The position numbers and the translations under genes were made by a program. A DNA stretch of 64,000 bases from Pseudomonadales bacterium (GTDB lineage: Bacteria > Pseudomonadota > Gammaproteobacteria > Pseudomonadales > UBA7239). The DNA lies in NCBI GenBank assembly GCA_028280345.1, contig JANQLY010000003.1, forward strand, positions 62,001 through 126,000. The letters are read 5' to 3'. The notes under the pieces were generated by a model. It was not told where the DNA came from. It searched no databases and saw only the letters and a list, made by a program, of their open reading frames with translations. Of this stretch, positions 48,758-56,765 are shown piece by piece; position 1 is the first letter of the stretch; each line of letters starts with the position of its first letter.

Positions 48758-51052
48758 CTAGCCGAGTTTGGCCAGTTCCTCCCGTGTTTCTGTGAGTTTG
48801 GCTTCCAGTTTGTCGACGCCAGCCTGAAATGCATCAACGTTATCCGATTCTTCGTCAATTGCGTTTTGTAAACGTTGTCTGGCTTTCTCAAGCCGTGATT
48901 CAATCGATTCCACCTGAGCCTGCAATTTTTCTTTCGGATCCATCTCTGCCATTGCCGCCGCTTTGGCTTTTGCCTTGGCGATAGCGAGTGCGGCAGGATC
49001 AGTTTCTGCGTTACTACTATCATTACTGCCGCCGGATTTCTCAAGCGAGTGCATTTCCTCGCGCGCATCGTCGAGTTTCTTCTCCCAGGTGACAACACGA
49101 CCCTGCAATTCCTCGACATGGTCGGCACGGCTTTCCCGTGCTGCATGCAGTTCTTCAACAAGACCTTGCAGTTTGGTTTCGAGCTTTTCTATAGTGGCGC
49201 TGATGCGTTGTTCGTCGCTTTGGCCGGAGCGTGCTTCAGCTGCCATCTCCAGCGTCGCCTGTACTTTCTTTTCCGCTGCTTTGTCGGCGGCGCTTTCTGC
49301 ACTCTGCTCCTGATCAAAAGCGGTGAGTTTCTCTTGCGCTTGCTCCAGCTTCAGTTTCAGATCCGCGAGTCGCGCCTGTTGCTTGTCGTGTTGATCAGTG
49401 CCTTCGGCATCGCGGGCTTTTTCTTCGGCGCGTTCCACACGGCGCGCCGCAGTATCCACAGCTTTTTGCAATTTGTTGCGTTGTTCATCGCTACCTTGCT
49501 CTGCGGAAGCGGCTTTGGCTTTGGCCACGGCAGCTTCTACCGGGTCATTGGTATCGGCTTTCTCATCGCTGCTGCTGGCCTGTTTTGCCTTGCGCGCTGC
49601 GGCAGCTTCTTTACGCGCGCGTTGTTTCGCTTCTTTTTCCGCCTGCTCTTTCTCGAGACGTTGCTGGCGTGCTTCAAAACGCTGTCGCGCCAGGTCAGAT
49701 TTTTGCTTTTCGGCTGCGGCGTTACGAATTTCACCTTTGGCGGCGCGATAGTTTTGCACCAGCGGAATATTGCTCGGGCAGACAAACGAACAGCAGCCGC
49801 ACTCGATGCAGTCCATCAGGTTGTGGGCTTGCAGTTTTTCGTGATCCTGGGATTGGGCATACCAGTACAACTGTTGGGGTAGCAGGCTGACCGGGCACGC
49901 AGTGGCACAGATACCACAGCGAATGCACGGGTTGGCGGCCTGCGGGTCGGGTAGCTCTTTGTCCGTCGGCACGAGAATGCAGTTGGTAGTTTTCACTACC
50001 GGAATATCGCTGCTCTCCACAGCGTAACCCATCATTGGGCCACCAATGACCAGTCGTGAGGCTTTGCTGGCTACATAGTCACTTTGTGCAAGCAATTCAT
50101 TAATTGGTGTGCCGAGCAATACCTCGTAGTTACGTGGGCGTTGTACTGCTTCACCAGTAACCGTTGTGATACGGGAGATCAGTGGGCGGCCTTCGACAAC
50201 GGCGCGATAAATTGCTTCGGTAGAACCGATATTCTGAACTACGACACCGATATTGGCGGGCAGTCCACCGGTGGGAACTTCGCGACCGGTTAAAATCCAG
50301 ATCAGTTGTTTTTCGCCACCGGACGGGTATTTGGTGGGAAAGGTCACGACTTCAATTTGTTTGTCGGCACCATGATCCCGGATTGCCTGGCGCAGGGTTT
50401 CCGCAGCTTCAGGTTTATTGTCTTCTACGCCGATTAAGACGTTTTCCGGCTTGCCAAGCAATTGCGCGAGAATCTGAACACCTTTGACAATATCACCGGC
50501 ACGGTTGCGCATTAGAATATCGTCGGCGGTAATGTAAGGCTCACACTCTGTGCCGTTGATAATCAGTGTATCGATAGTACTGTTTGGCGGTGGGCTCAGT
50601 TTGACGCGCGCTGGAAAACCTGCACCGCCCATACCAGCGATACCTGCCGCTTGAATACGTTGCAAAATGTCATCGTTGGACAGCTCGCTAAAGTCACCGC
50701 TCTCAAGCGGATTCAGTTCAGTCCACTCGTCTTTGCCATCCGTTTCGATGGTGATACACGGGCCGGTCATGCCAGAGGGATGGGGCAGCACGTGGTTGCC
50801 AATTTCCGTAACGGTGCCAGAGCTTGAGGCATGCACGGGTGCACTGACAAAACCGGCTGCTTCGGCAATCACCTGGCCTTTAAGCACACGATCACCTGCG
50901 GCAACAACCGGTCGCGCCGGTGCGCCGATGTGCTGACTTAACGGAAATACCAGACGCGCGGGAACAGCCGCTATGGCAAGAGGTTCTTGCAGCGACTGTC
51001 TTTTATTCTCTGCCGGATGAATACCGCCCGGCAGTTCCCATGTCATACGCAT
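48758..51052 (-). CDS. rnfC: Rnf complex subunit RnfC with long coiled-coil tail
   Basis: The cytoplasmic NADH-oxidising subunit, 764 residues. The N-terminal 440 residues form the conserved core with the NADH/FMN region (GMGGAGFPARVKL near 140) and two [4Fe-4S] motifs, CIRCGICATACP near 377 and CIECGCCSFVCP near 416. From about residue 450 a 310-residue Ala/Lys/Glu/Gln-rich region forms a long coiled coil with repeated LEKA, KLE and ARE patterns, as in many gammaproteobacterial RnfC proteins. It lies 25 bases after rnfB. Confidence 0.95.
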   Translation of the reverse strand: MRMTWELPGGIHPAENKRQSLQEPLAIAAVPARLVFPLSQHIGAPARPVVAAGDRVLKGQVIAEAAGFVSAPVHASSSGTVTEIGNHVLPHPSGMTGPCITIETDGKDEWTELNPLESGDFSELSNDDILQRIQAAGIAGMGGAGFPARVKLSPPPNSTIDTLIINGTECEPYITADDILMRNRAGDIVKGVQILAQLLGKPENVLIGVEDNKPEAAETLRQAIRDHGADKQIEVVTFPTKYPSGGEKQLIWILTGREVPTGGLPANIGVVVQNIGSTEAIYRAVVEGRPLISRITTVTGEAVQRPRNYEVLLGTPINELLAQSDYVASKASRLVIGGPMMGYAVESSDIPVVKTTNCILVPTDKELPDPQAANPCIRCGICATACPVSLLPQQLYWYAQSQDHEKLQAHNLMDCIECGCCSFVCPSNIPLVQNYRAAKGEIRNAAAEKQKSDLARQRFEARQQRLEKEQAEKEAKQRARKEAAAARKAKQASSSDEKADTNDPVEAAVAKAKAASAEQGSDEQRNKLQKAVDTAARRVERAEEKARDAEGTDQHDKQQARLADLKLKLEQAQEKLTAFDQEQSAESAADKAAEKKVQATLEMAAEARSGQSDEQRISATIEKLETKLQGLVEELHAARESRADHVEELQGRVVTWEKKLDDAREEMHSLEKSGGSNDSSNAETDPAALAIAKAKAKAAAMAEMDPKEKLQAQVESIESRLEKARQRLQNAIDEESDNVDAFQAGVDKLEAKLTETREELAKLG

Positions 51053-51077
51053 AATGTCTGTTTACTGTTTCGTTATG

Positions 51078-51716
51078 TTAGGCAGCCTTGTCCTGTTCGC
51101 TGCGTGGCTGTTTGTCCGTGGCGATCAGATTGCTTTGCCCCACCTGCTCGGCACTGGAAGGTGGTAGTTCCCAATGCCAGGTTTGCAGGGTAGTTTCAAC
51201 CGGCAGCATATCGATGCAGTCCACCGGGCACGGGTCCACACACAGATCACAGCCGGTGCACAAGTCGGTGACAATGGTATGCATCTGCTTGGCGGCACCG
51301 AGAATGGCATCTACCGGGCAGGCCTGGATACATTTGGTGCAGCCAATACATTCGTCTTCACGCACAAAGGCTACTTTCTTGACATCGGATTCTTCGCCGT
51401 GCTCTTCGTCGAGGGTCGGTGCCTCCACATCAAGCAGGTCGGCGAGTGCATTGATTGTGGCCTGACCACCCGGCGGGCACTTGTTGATCTCCTCACCGTT
51501 TTCGGCAATCGCCGTGGCATAGGGGCGGCAGCCCGGATGGCCACACTGGCCGCATTGGGTCTGTGGCAGAATCGCATCAATCTGGTCGATAACCGGATTG
51601 CCTTCTACCTTGAATTTCACCGAGGCGAAACCAAGGATGGCACCGAAGATCAGGCACAGGCTCGCCAGCGCGAGTAGCGCAGCAATAATCGGATGTTGGA
51701 GTAGGAACTCAATCAT
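51078..51716 (-). CDS. rnfB: Rnf complex ferredoxin-like subunit RnfB
   Basis: A 212-residue subunit with an N-terminal helix (about 5-28), a four-cysteine cluster domain [13 protein letters not shown] ending in NKCPPGG (about 54-82), and two [4Fe-4S] ferredoxin motifs, [12 protein letters not shown] and [12 protein letters not shown] (about 125-165). It accepts or donates electrons to soluble ferredoxin. The C-terminal tail is variable. It follows rnfA after 15 bases. Confidence 0.97.
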   Translation of the reverse strand: MIEFLLQHPIIAALLALASLCLIFGAILGFASVKFKVEGNPVIDQIDAILPQTQCGQCGHPGCRPYATAIAENGEEINKCPPGGQATINALADLLDVEAPTLDEEHGEESDVKKVAFVREDECIGCTKCIQACPVDAILGAAKQMHTIVTDLCTGCDLCVDPCPVDCIDMLPVETTLQTWHWELPPSSAEQVGQSNLIATDKQPRSEQDKAA

Positions 51717-51731
51717 CAGTCTTTCCGGCTT

Positions 51732-52316
51732 TTACACCAGCCCTCCGAATCCCATAAACGCAAGTGACATAAGCCCGGCAGTAATCATGCCGATGGCGGC
51801 GCCTTTGAACGGCACGGGAATATCTGCCACTGCCATGCGTTCGCGCATGGTGGAAAACAGAATCAGGACTATAGAGAAGCCAACTGCACCGCCAAAGCCA
51901 TAAATGGTGGCTTGAAGGAAGGTATGTGCCTTGGTGGTGTTTTGAATCGCGAGGCCCAATACGGCACAGTTGCTGGTAATCAGCGGCAGGTATACGCCGA
52001 GTACGCGGTAGAGCAGCGGGCTGACCTTTTCGATAAACATTTTGGCAAACTGCACCACGACAGCAATCACCACAATAAACGTAATGGTCTTGAGGTATTC
52101 GAGATCAAGTGGAATTAACACCCAGGTGTAGACAATGTAGGTGACCACAGCGGTGAGTGTCAGCACGAACGTGGTGGCGCCGGCCATGCCGATCGCAGAT
52201 TCGAGCTTGTTGGAAACCCCCATAAACGGGCACAGACCAAGGAATTGCACGAGCACGAAGTTATTGACGAGCACAGCGCCAATAAAGAGCAGCATGAATT
52301 CAGTATATTCGGTCAT
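51732..52316 (-). CDS. rnfA: Rnf complex subunit RnfA
   Basis: A 194-residue membrane protein with six helices, paired with RnfE around a [2Fe-2S] centre through [12 protein letters not shown] and [10 protein letters not shown]. It is the first gene of rnfABCDGE on the minus strand. The 231-base gap upstream separates it from metG, which lies upstream on the same strand. Confidence 0.97.
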   Translation of the reverse strand: MTEYTEFMLLFIGAVLVNNFVLVQFLGLCPFMGVSNKLESAIGMAGATTFVLTLTAVVTYIVYTWVLIPLDLEYLKTITFIVVIAVVVQFAKMFIEKVSPLLYRVLGVYLPLITSNCAVLGLAIQNTTKAHTFLQATIYGFGGAVGFSIVLILFSTMRERMAVADIPVPFKGAAIGMITAGLMSLAFMGFGGLV

Positions 52317-52547
52317 TTCGGTACTTTGTGGTACTTGGGTTGATTGAGTACTTAAGGTTTTCTAATTCGTTGAAAAACCTGAACTTTTTGACGGTCGCAA
52401 TGGTAGCTTGCGCCTCTTTTATCAGCAATACGTAATTTAGATAGTGCTATAAAAACTTGTAATAACCTTATGAAAAATCAATAAAATTTATGTAGAAATA
52501 CCTGGTTTTACAGTTCTGGTCATGGATTAGTTGATTGGGTCGGCTGA
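52317..52547 (-). other. Gap between metG and rnfA
   Basis: This 231-base AT-rich region should contain the rnf promoter, but no single -35/-10 pair stands out. An imperfect hairpin AGGTTTT/AAAACCT lies at 52355-52380, and the hexamer GTACTT occurs three times between 52321 and 52353. No gene is seen. Confidence 0.4.
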
Positions 52548-54599
52548 TTATTTGATACGCATTCCGGGTTTGGCGCCGTCATCCGGACTCAATAGCCAGA
52601 TATCCTTGCCTCCCGGGCCGGCCGCAAGCACCATGCCCTCGGACATACCGAACTTCATTTTGCGCGGAGCGAGATTGGCCACCATCACCGTGAGCCGACC
52701 GACAAGATCTTCGGGTGCGTAGGCAGATTTAATACCGGCAAATACATTGCGGGTCTGGTTTTCTTCCTCGTCGAGGGCGAGGGTGAGTTGCAGCAGCTTG
52801 TCCGCGCCCTCCACATGCCCGGCGGAGATAATTTTAGCCACGCGCAAATCCACTTTGGCGAAATCGTCGTAAACAATTTCATCTGCGATAGGGTCATCTG
52901 CCAGCGGGCCTGTGGGCTTTGCCTGGGACTGATTTTGTTGGGCAGCAAGATTTTGCTGTTCTTCTTCCCGCATAGCGTTCACCTTGTCTTTATCAACACG
53001 CTGTAGCAGCGGTTTAAATTTATTGATTTCGTGGTTGGTTAGCGGGCTGATTGTGGCTGGCCAGTCCAGTTGATCATTAAGGAATGTTTCGGTTTGCTCA
53101 GCCAGTGTCGGTAATACAGGTTTCAGATAAATCATCAGAACCCGAAACAGATTGATGCCCAGTGAACAGACATCCTGTACTTGCTGCTCTTTGCCTTGCT
53201 GTTTTGCCAGTACCCAGGGTTCTTGCTCCGCAATATATTCGTTAGCCAAATCTGCCAGTGCCATTATTTCACGCATCGCCTTGGCAAATTCGCGCTGCTC
53301 GTAGAGTTCGGCAATGCTGCTATTTTTATCGACAAATTGCTGCCACAGAGGCTCGTCAATAACGTTGGCGCTTAAAACACTACCTGCCTTGTTAATAAAC
53401 TTTGCACAACGGCTGGCAATATTGACTACCTTGCCCACCAGATCCGAATTAACCTTTTGTACAAAATCGTCGAGATTCAGATCGATATCGTCGATACTAT
53501 TGCTGAGCTTGGCAGCAAAGTAGTAGCGCAGATACTCTGGATTCAGATGATTTAGATAGGTACGCGCATTGACAAAAATACCGCGGGACTTCGACATCTT
53601 CTGGCCGTTAATTGTTAAAAAGCCATGGGCGAAGACGCTGCTTGGAGTGCGGTAGCCGGCGCAGTCGAGTAGTGCGGGCCAGAACAGTGCGTGGAAATTG
53701 ATAATGTCCTTGCCGATAAAATGGTAGAGCTCGGTTTTATCGGTACTTTCTTTGAGCCAGTAATCATCAAAGCTCAGACTTGCTTCTTTATCGCAGAGAT
53801 TTTTAAAACTCGCCATATAGCCGACCGGAGCATCGAGCCAGACATAGAAGTACTTGCCGGGAGCGCCGGGAATCTCGAATCCGAAGTAGGGTGCATCGCG
53901 GCTAATATCCCATTCCTGCAGGCCGCTGTCGAGCCACTCGGAAAGCTTGTTGGCAACTTCTTTTTGTAGCGTACCGCTGGTTGTCCAGTCCTTGAGAAAG
54001 TCCTCGAATTCCGGCAGTTTGAAAAAGAAGTGTTCCGACTCTTTCTCAATCGGTGTGGCACCGGAGATCACCGAGACCGGATTGATCAGATCGGTGGGTG
54101 AATAGGTGGAACCACAGACTTCACAGTTGTCACCGTATTGGTCTTCGGCCTTACATTTCGGGCAGGTGCCCTTGATATAGCGGTCGGCGAGAAACAGTTC
54201 CTTTTCCGGGTCATAGGCTTGGGAAATACTGCGGCGAGCAATAAAGCCCGCGGCGTCCACACGCTGGTAGAGATCGGCACTGATTTCACGGTTCTCATCC
54301 GAGTGTGTCGAGTGATAGTTATCAAAGCCAATAAGAAAACCGGCAAAATCCTCTTCGTGGGATTCGCGAATCTGTGCAATCAGTTGTTCCGGAGTCAGGC
54401 CCTGTTTCTCGGCATTAAGCATAATCGCGGTGCCGTGGGTGTCGTCGGCACACACATAAATGCAGTTGTGGCCTTGAAGTTTCTGAAAACGCACCCAGAT
54501 ATCAGTTTGTATGGTCTCCAGCAGATGGCCAAGATGCAGCGGCCCGTTAGCATAGGGCAAGGCGCTGGTAACAAGGATTTTGCGCTCTGTTGTTGGCAT
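52548..54599 (-). CDS. metG: Methionyl-tRNA synthetase
   Basis: A class I synthetase of 683 residues. The HIGH-type motif is HLGHL near residue 22, the zinc knuckle is [17 protein letters not shown] near 145, KMSKS is in GQKMSKSRG near 332, and the C-terminal tRNA-binding domain (from about 575) holds [22 protein letters not shown] and the closing GMVLAAGP. It is thus the long dimeric form. It is divergent from the heat-shock gene. Confidence 0.97.
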   Translation of the reverse strand: MPTTERKILVTSALPYANGPLHLGHLLETIQTDIWVRFQKLQGHNCIYVCADDTHGTAIMLNAEKQGLTPEQLIAQIRESHEEDFAGFLIGFDNYHSTHSDENREISADLYQRVDAAGFIARRSISQAYDPEKELFLADRYIKGTCPKCKAEDQYGDNCEVCGSTYSPTDLINPVSVISGATPIEKESEHFFFKLPEFEDFLKDWTTSGTLQKEVANKLSEWLDSGLQEWDISRDAPYFGFEIPGAPGKYFYVWLDAPVGYMASFKNLCDKEASLSFDDYWLKESTDKTELYHFIGKDIINFHALFWPALLDCAGYRTPSSVFAHGFLTINGQKMSKSRGIFVNARTYLNHLNPEYLRYYFAAKLSNSIDDIDLNLDDFVQKVNSDLVGKVVNIASRCAKFINKAGSVLSANVIDEPLWQQFVDKNSSIAELYEQREFAKAMREIMALADLANEYIAEQEPWVLAKQQGKEQQVQDVCSLGINLFRVLMIYLKPVLPTLAEQTETFLNDQLDWPATISPLTNHEINKFKPLLQRVDKDKVNAMREEEQQNLAAQQNQSQAKPTGPLADDPIADEIVYDDFAKVDLRVAKIISAGHVEGADKLLQLTLALDEEENQTRNVFAGIKSAYAPEDLVGRLTVMVANLAPRKMKFGMSEGMVLAAGPGGKDIWLLSPDDGAKPGMRIK

Positions 54600-54780
54600 A
54601 CGACTTTTCTCAATACAGCCCTTTCGCTGAACTTTCGGGGCTGTGTGTTGCTGTGTTTAAAGCTGCGCACTATAACATTTTCTGTCAATTTTTCATCCTT
54701 GTTTGTTGCTCTGCAATGTATCAGTTTTATTGGGCTGTAGCGATTTAATACTTATATACAAGGTTTTTTTCACTGTTTGA
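54600..54780. other. Gap between metG and the heat-shock promoter
   Basis: No gene or RNA is recognised. The stretch is AT-rich and probably contains the metG promoter on the minus strand, but no clear hexamer pair was selected. Confidence 0.3.
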
Positions 54781-54808
54781 CTTGAAAAGATTTTGTCCGA
54801 CCCTATCT
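54781..54808 (+). promoter_or_regulatory. Sigma-32 heat-shock promoter of hsp20
   Basis: CTTGAAA at 54781-54787 and CCCTATCT at 54801-54808 are separated by 13 bases. This is a close match to the sigma-32 consensus (CTTGAAA and CCCCATNT). The predicted transcript starts about 50 bases before the hsp20 ATG. Confidence 0.85.
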
Positions 54809-54866
54809 AGTAATCAAGTGGAAATAACGTGAACCCTTACATGAAGCCCTTAGCAGGAGGTAAACC

Positions 54867-55301
54867 ATGAACCTGATAACACGAGACCCATGGCGCGATC
54901 TGGATAAAGTCTTCGACGGCTTTTTTTCACCGTCACGCAGCCATACCGGAGCCGCAGAAAGCGGTGAGCAGACCTTTGCACCGCGCGTTGATATTCACGA
55001 GCGCGACGATGCCTACGAGATTTCTGCAGAATTGCCTGGTGTGAAAAAAGACGCGCTGGTGGTTAAGGTGGAAGATGGCGTGTTGAGTATTACAGCGAGC
55101 AAGCAGCAGGCGAAAACGGAAGAGGATGGCCGCGTACTGCGCCGTGAATGTGTCTACGGCAAGTACCAGCGCAGCTTCTCGCTCGGTGACGATGTGGATG
55201 AAGACAGCATCGAAGCGAGCTTTGCTGATGGTCTGCTGCACCTGGTTGTTAGCAAGGCGCAACCGCAACAGCCGCAGGCAAAAGAGATCACCATCAATTA
55301 A
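54867..55301 (+). CDS. Small heat-shock protein, Hsp20/alpha-crystallin family
   Basis: An ATP-independent holding chaperone of 144 residues. The alpha-crystallin domain spans about residues 35-135, with VDIHERDDAYEISAELPGV, the strand KVEDGVLSITASK and the near C-terminal signature YQRSFSLGDDVDEDSIEASFADGLL. The C-terminal tail carries an I-x-I-like EITIN ending. The ribosome-binding site AGGAGG is excellent. It has a sigma-32 promoter and its own terminator, so it is a one-gene heat-shock unit. Confidence 0.95.
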   Translation: MNLITRDPWRDLDKVFDGFFSPSRSHTGAAESGEQTFAPRVDIHERDDAYEISAELPGVKKDALVVKVEDGVLSITASKQQAKTEEDGRVLRRECVYGKYQRSFSLGDDVDEDSIEASFADGLLHLVVSKAQPQQPQAKEITIN

Positions 55302-55348
55302 TTGAGCGACTTTCCTTAATACCATCCCCCAATGCCGTAAAGGCAGCC

Positions 55349-55374
55349 GGCGCCCGCTACAGGGCGCCTTTTTT
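55349..55374 (+). terminator. Intrinsic terminator after hsp20
   Basis: GGCGCCC-GCTACA-GGGCGCC forms a seven-pair GC stem followed by TTTTTT. It closes the hsp20 transcript before dcd. Confidence 0.9.
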
Positions 55375-55433
55375 ATTTGCTATGATAGCGCGCAATTGTC
55401 AGCCGCTATGTTTCGGCAGTTTGAGGGGAGATT

Positions 55434-56006
55434 ATGAGTATTAAATCCGATAAGTGGATTCGCCGTATGGCGAATGAGCACGGCATGATTGAGCCATATG
55501 TGGAAGGTCAGGTGCGCCAGCCTGATCCGGATGGCCAGCGTGTGATTTCCTACGGCACATCAAGTTATGGTTATGATGTGCGTTGCTCCGATGAATTCAA
55601 AATTTTCACCAATGTTCACTCCGCAACGGTCGACCCAAAAGCGTTTGATGAAAAGAGCTTTGTCGATATCAAAAATGACGTGTGCATTATCCCGCCGAAT
55701 TCCTTTGCGCTGGCGCGCACTGTTGAGTACTTTCGCATTCCGCGCACGGTGCTAACGGTTTGTCTGGGTAAGTCCACCTACGCGCGCTGCGGCATCATTG
55801 TTAATGTCACACCGCTGGAACCGGAATGGGAAGGGCATGTGACACTGGAATTTTCTAATACCACGAATCTGCCCGCCAAAATCTATGCGAATGAAGGTGT
55901 GGCGCAGATGTTGTTCTTTGAGTCTGATGAAGAATGTGAAACATCCTACAAGGATCGCGGTGGCAAGTATCAGGGGCAGACCGGGGTTACCCTGCCCAAA
56001 ACCTGA
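55434..56006 (+). CDS. dcd: dCTP deaminase
   Basis: Deaminates dCTP to dUTP, the main source of thymidylate in gammaproteobacteria. The 190-residue protein starts [23 protein letters not shown], with the catalytic area [31 protein letters not shown] (Ser, Arg and Glu of the active site) and the C-terminal [10 protein letters not shown] lid. A good GGGGAG ribosome-binding site is present. The DUF502 gene follows after 19 bases. Confidence 0.97.
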   Translation: MSIKSDKWIRRMANEHGMIEPYVEGQVRQPDPDGQRVISYGTSSYGYDVRCSDEFKIFTNVHSATVDPKAFDEKSFVDIKNDVCIIPPNSFALARTVEYFRIPRTVLTVCLGKSTYARCGIIVNVTPLEPEWEGHVTLEFSNTTNLPAKIYANEGVAQMLFFESDEECETSYKDRGGKYQGQTGVTLPKT

Positions 56007-56025
56007 GTTAGAATTTTTATAAACT

Positions 56026-56679
56026 GTGAAAGTTAAAGTCAAGGCGCGCCCGTTTTTTGTTCTGACCCTGCTCGGCGGGGTCGGTGTGCTATTGCCTCTT
56101 GCGGTATTTGCGCTGTTTGTTAAATGGCTGTTTGGATTTACTACAGATCTGATTCAGCCGTTAACCAATCTGGTGATGCAATGGTTCGGCCTCGGCGAGA
56201 TTGTTGGCGATCTTATTGTTGTGCTGTTTATGGTTGCCACCTGTTTTATGGTCGGGCTTATCGTTAAGACCGGTTTGGGTCGTTGGGCGCATCGCCGTTT
56301 TGATCATGTGCTGGTTAAACTCGCACCGGGTTACAAAACCGTCAAGGAAGTGGTCGAACAATTTCTCGGTGATAATGATGACGATTCACTGATGAATGGT
56401 GAGGTAGTAAAAGCCTGGTTGTTTGGCCGCAATATTCCTACGATGGTGACAGCTATTGTAACGAGCCGTCACGACAACGGCCTTGTTACCGTCTATGTGC
56501 CGACTGCGCCCGTGCCGACATCCGGTATTACCTACCATATTCCTGCCGACTGTGTTGAACCACTCCGGGGTGTGAGTGTGGAAGAGGCAATGCGCTCGAT
56601 TATTGCCTGTGGCTCCGGTTCGGCGACATTGTTTGAAAAGTCGGATCGGGCGTCATCGGCACTGTCATCTGACAACTGA
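56026..56679 (+). CDS. DUF502 family membrane protein
   Basis: A 217-residue protein starting at GTG with two helices, about residues 10-32 and 62-85, then a cytoplasmic domain with GYKTVKEVVEQFLGDN and VTVYVPTAPVPTSGITYHIPADCVEPL, the family signature region. Members are widespread in bacteria and chloroplasts; the biochemical role is not settled. It may be co-transcribed with dcd, which is only 19 bases away, although the ribosome-binding site is poor. Confidence 0.88.
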   Translation: MKVKVKARPFFVLTLLGGVGVLLPLAVFALFVKWLFGFTTDLIQPLTNLVMQWFGLGEIVGDLIVVLFMVATCFMVGLIVKTGLGRWAHRRFDHVLVKLAPGYKTVKEVVEQFLGDNDDDSLMNGEVVKAWLFGRNIPTMVTAIVTSRHDNGLVTVYVPTAPVPTSGITYHIPADCVEPLRGVSVEEAMRSIIACGSGSATLFEKSDRASSALSSDN

Positions 56680-56765
56680 TTTCACCCTTTGCAGCAGTTC
56701 CTTGCTCCCGCTGCGGGGCTCCCTTATGATGAACAGGTAGTTCCTACTATGTAGCGGAATCTTTT

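Noticed and set aside
49049..49882. 277-codon plus-strand frame opposite rnfC
   Set aside because: It is a Phe/Leu-rich mirror of the Glu/Lys/Ala-rich coiled-coil tail of RnfC, an expected artefact of such codons.
52321..52353. Three GTACTT hexamers before rnfA
   Set aside because: The spacing is irregular (10 and 17 bases) and no known regulator fits, so it is mentioned only in the gap entry.
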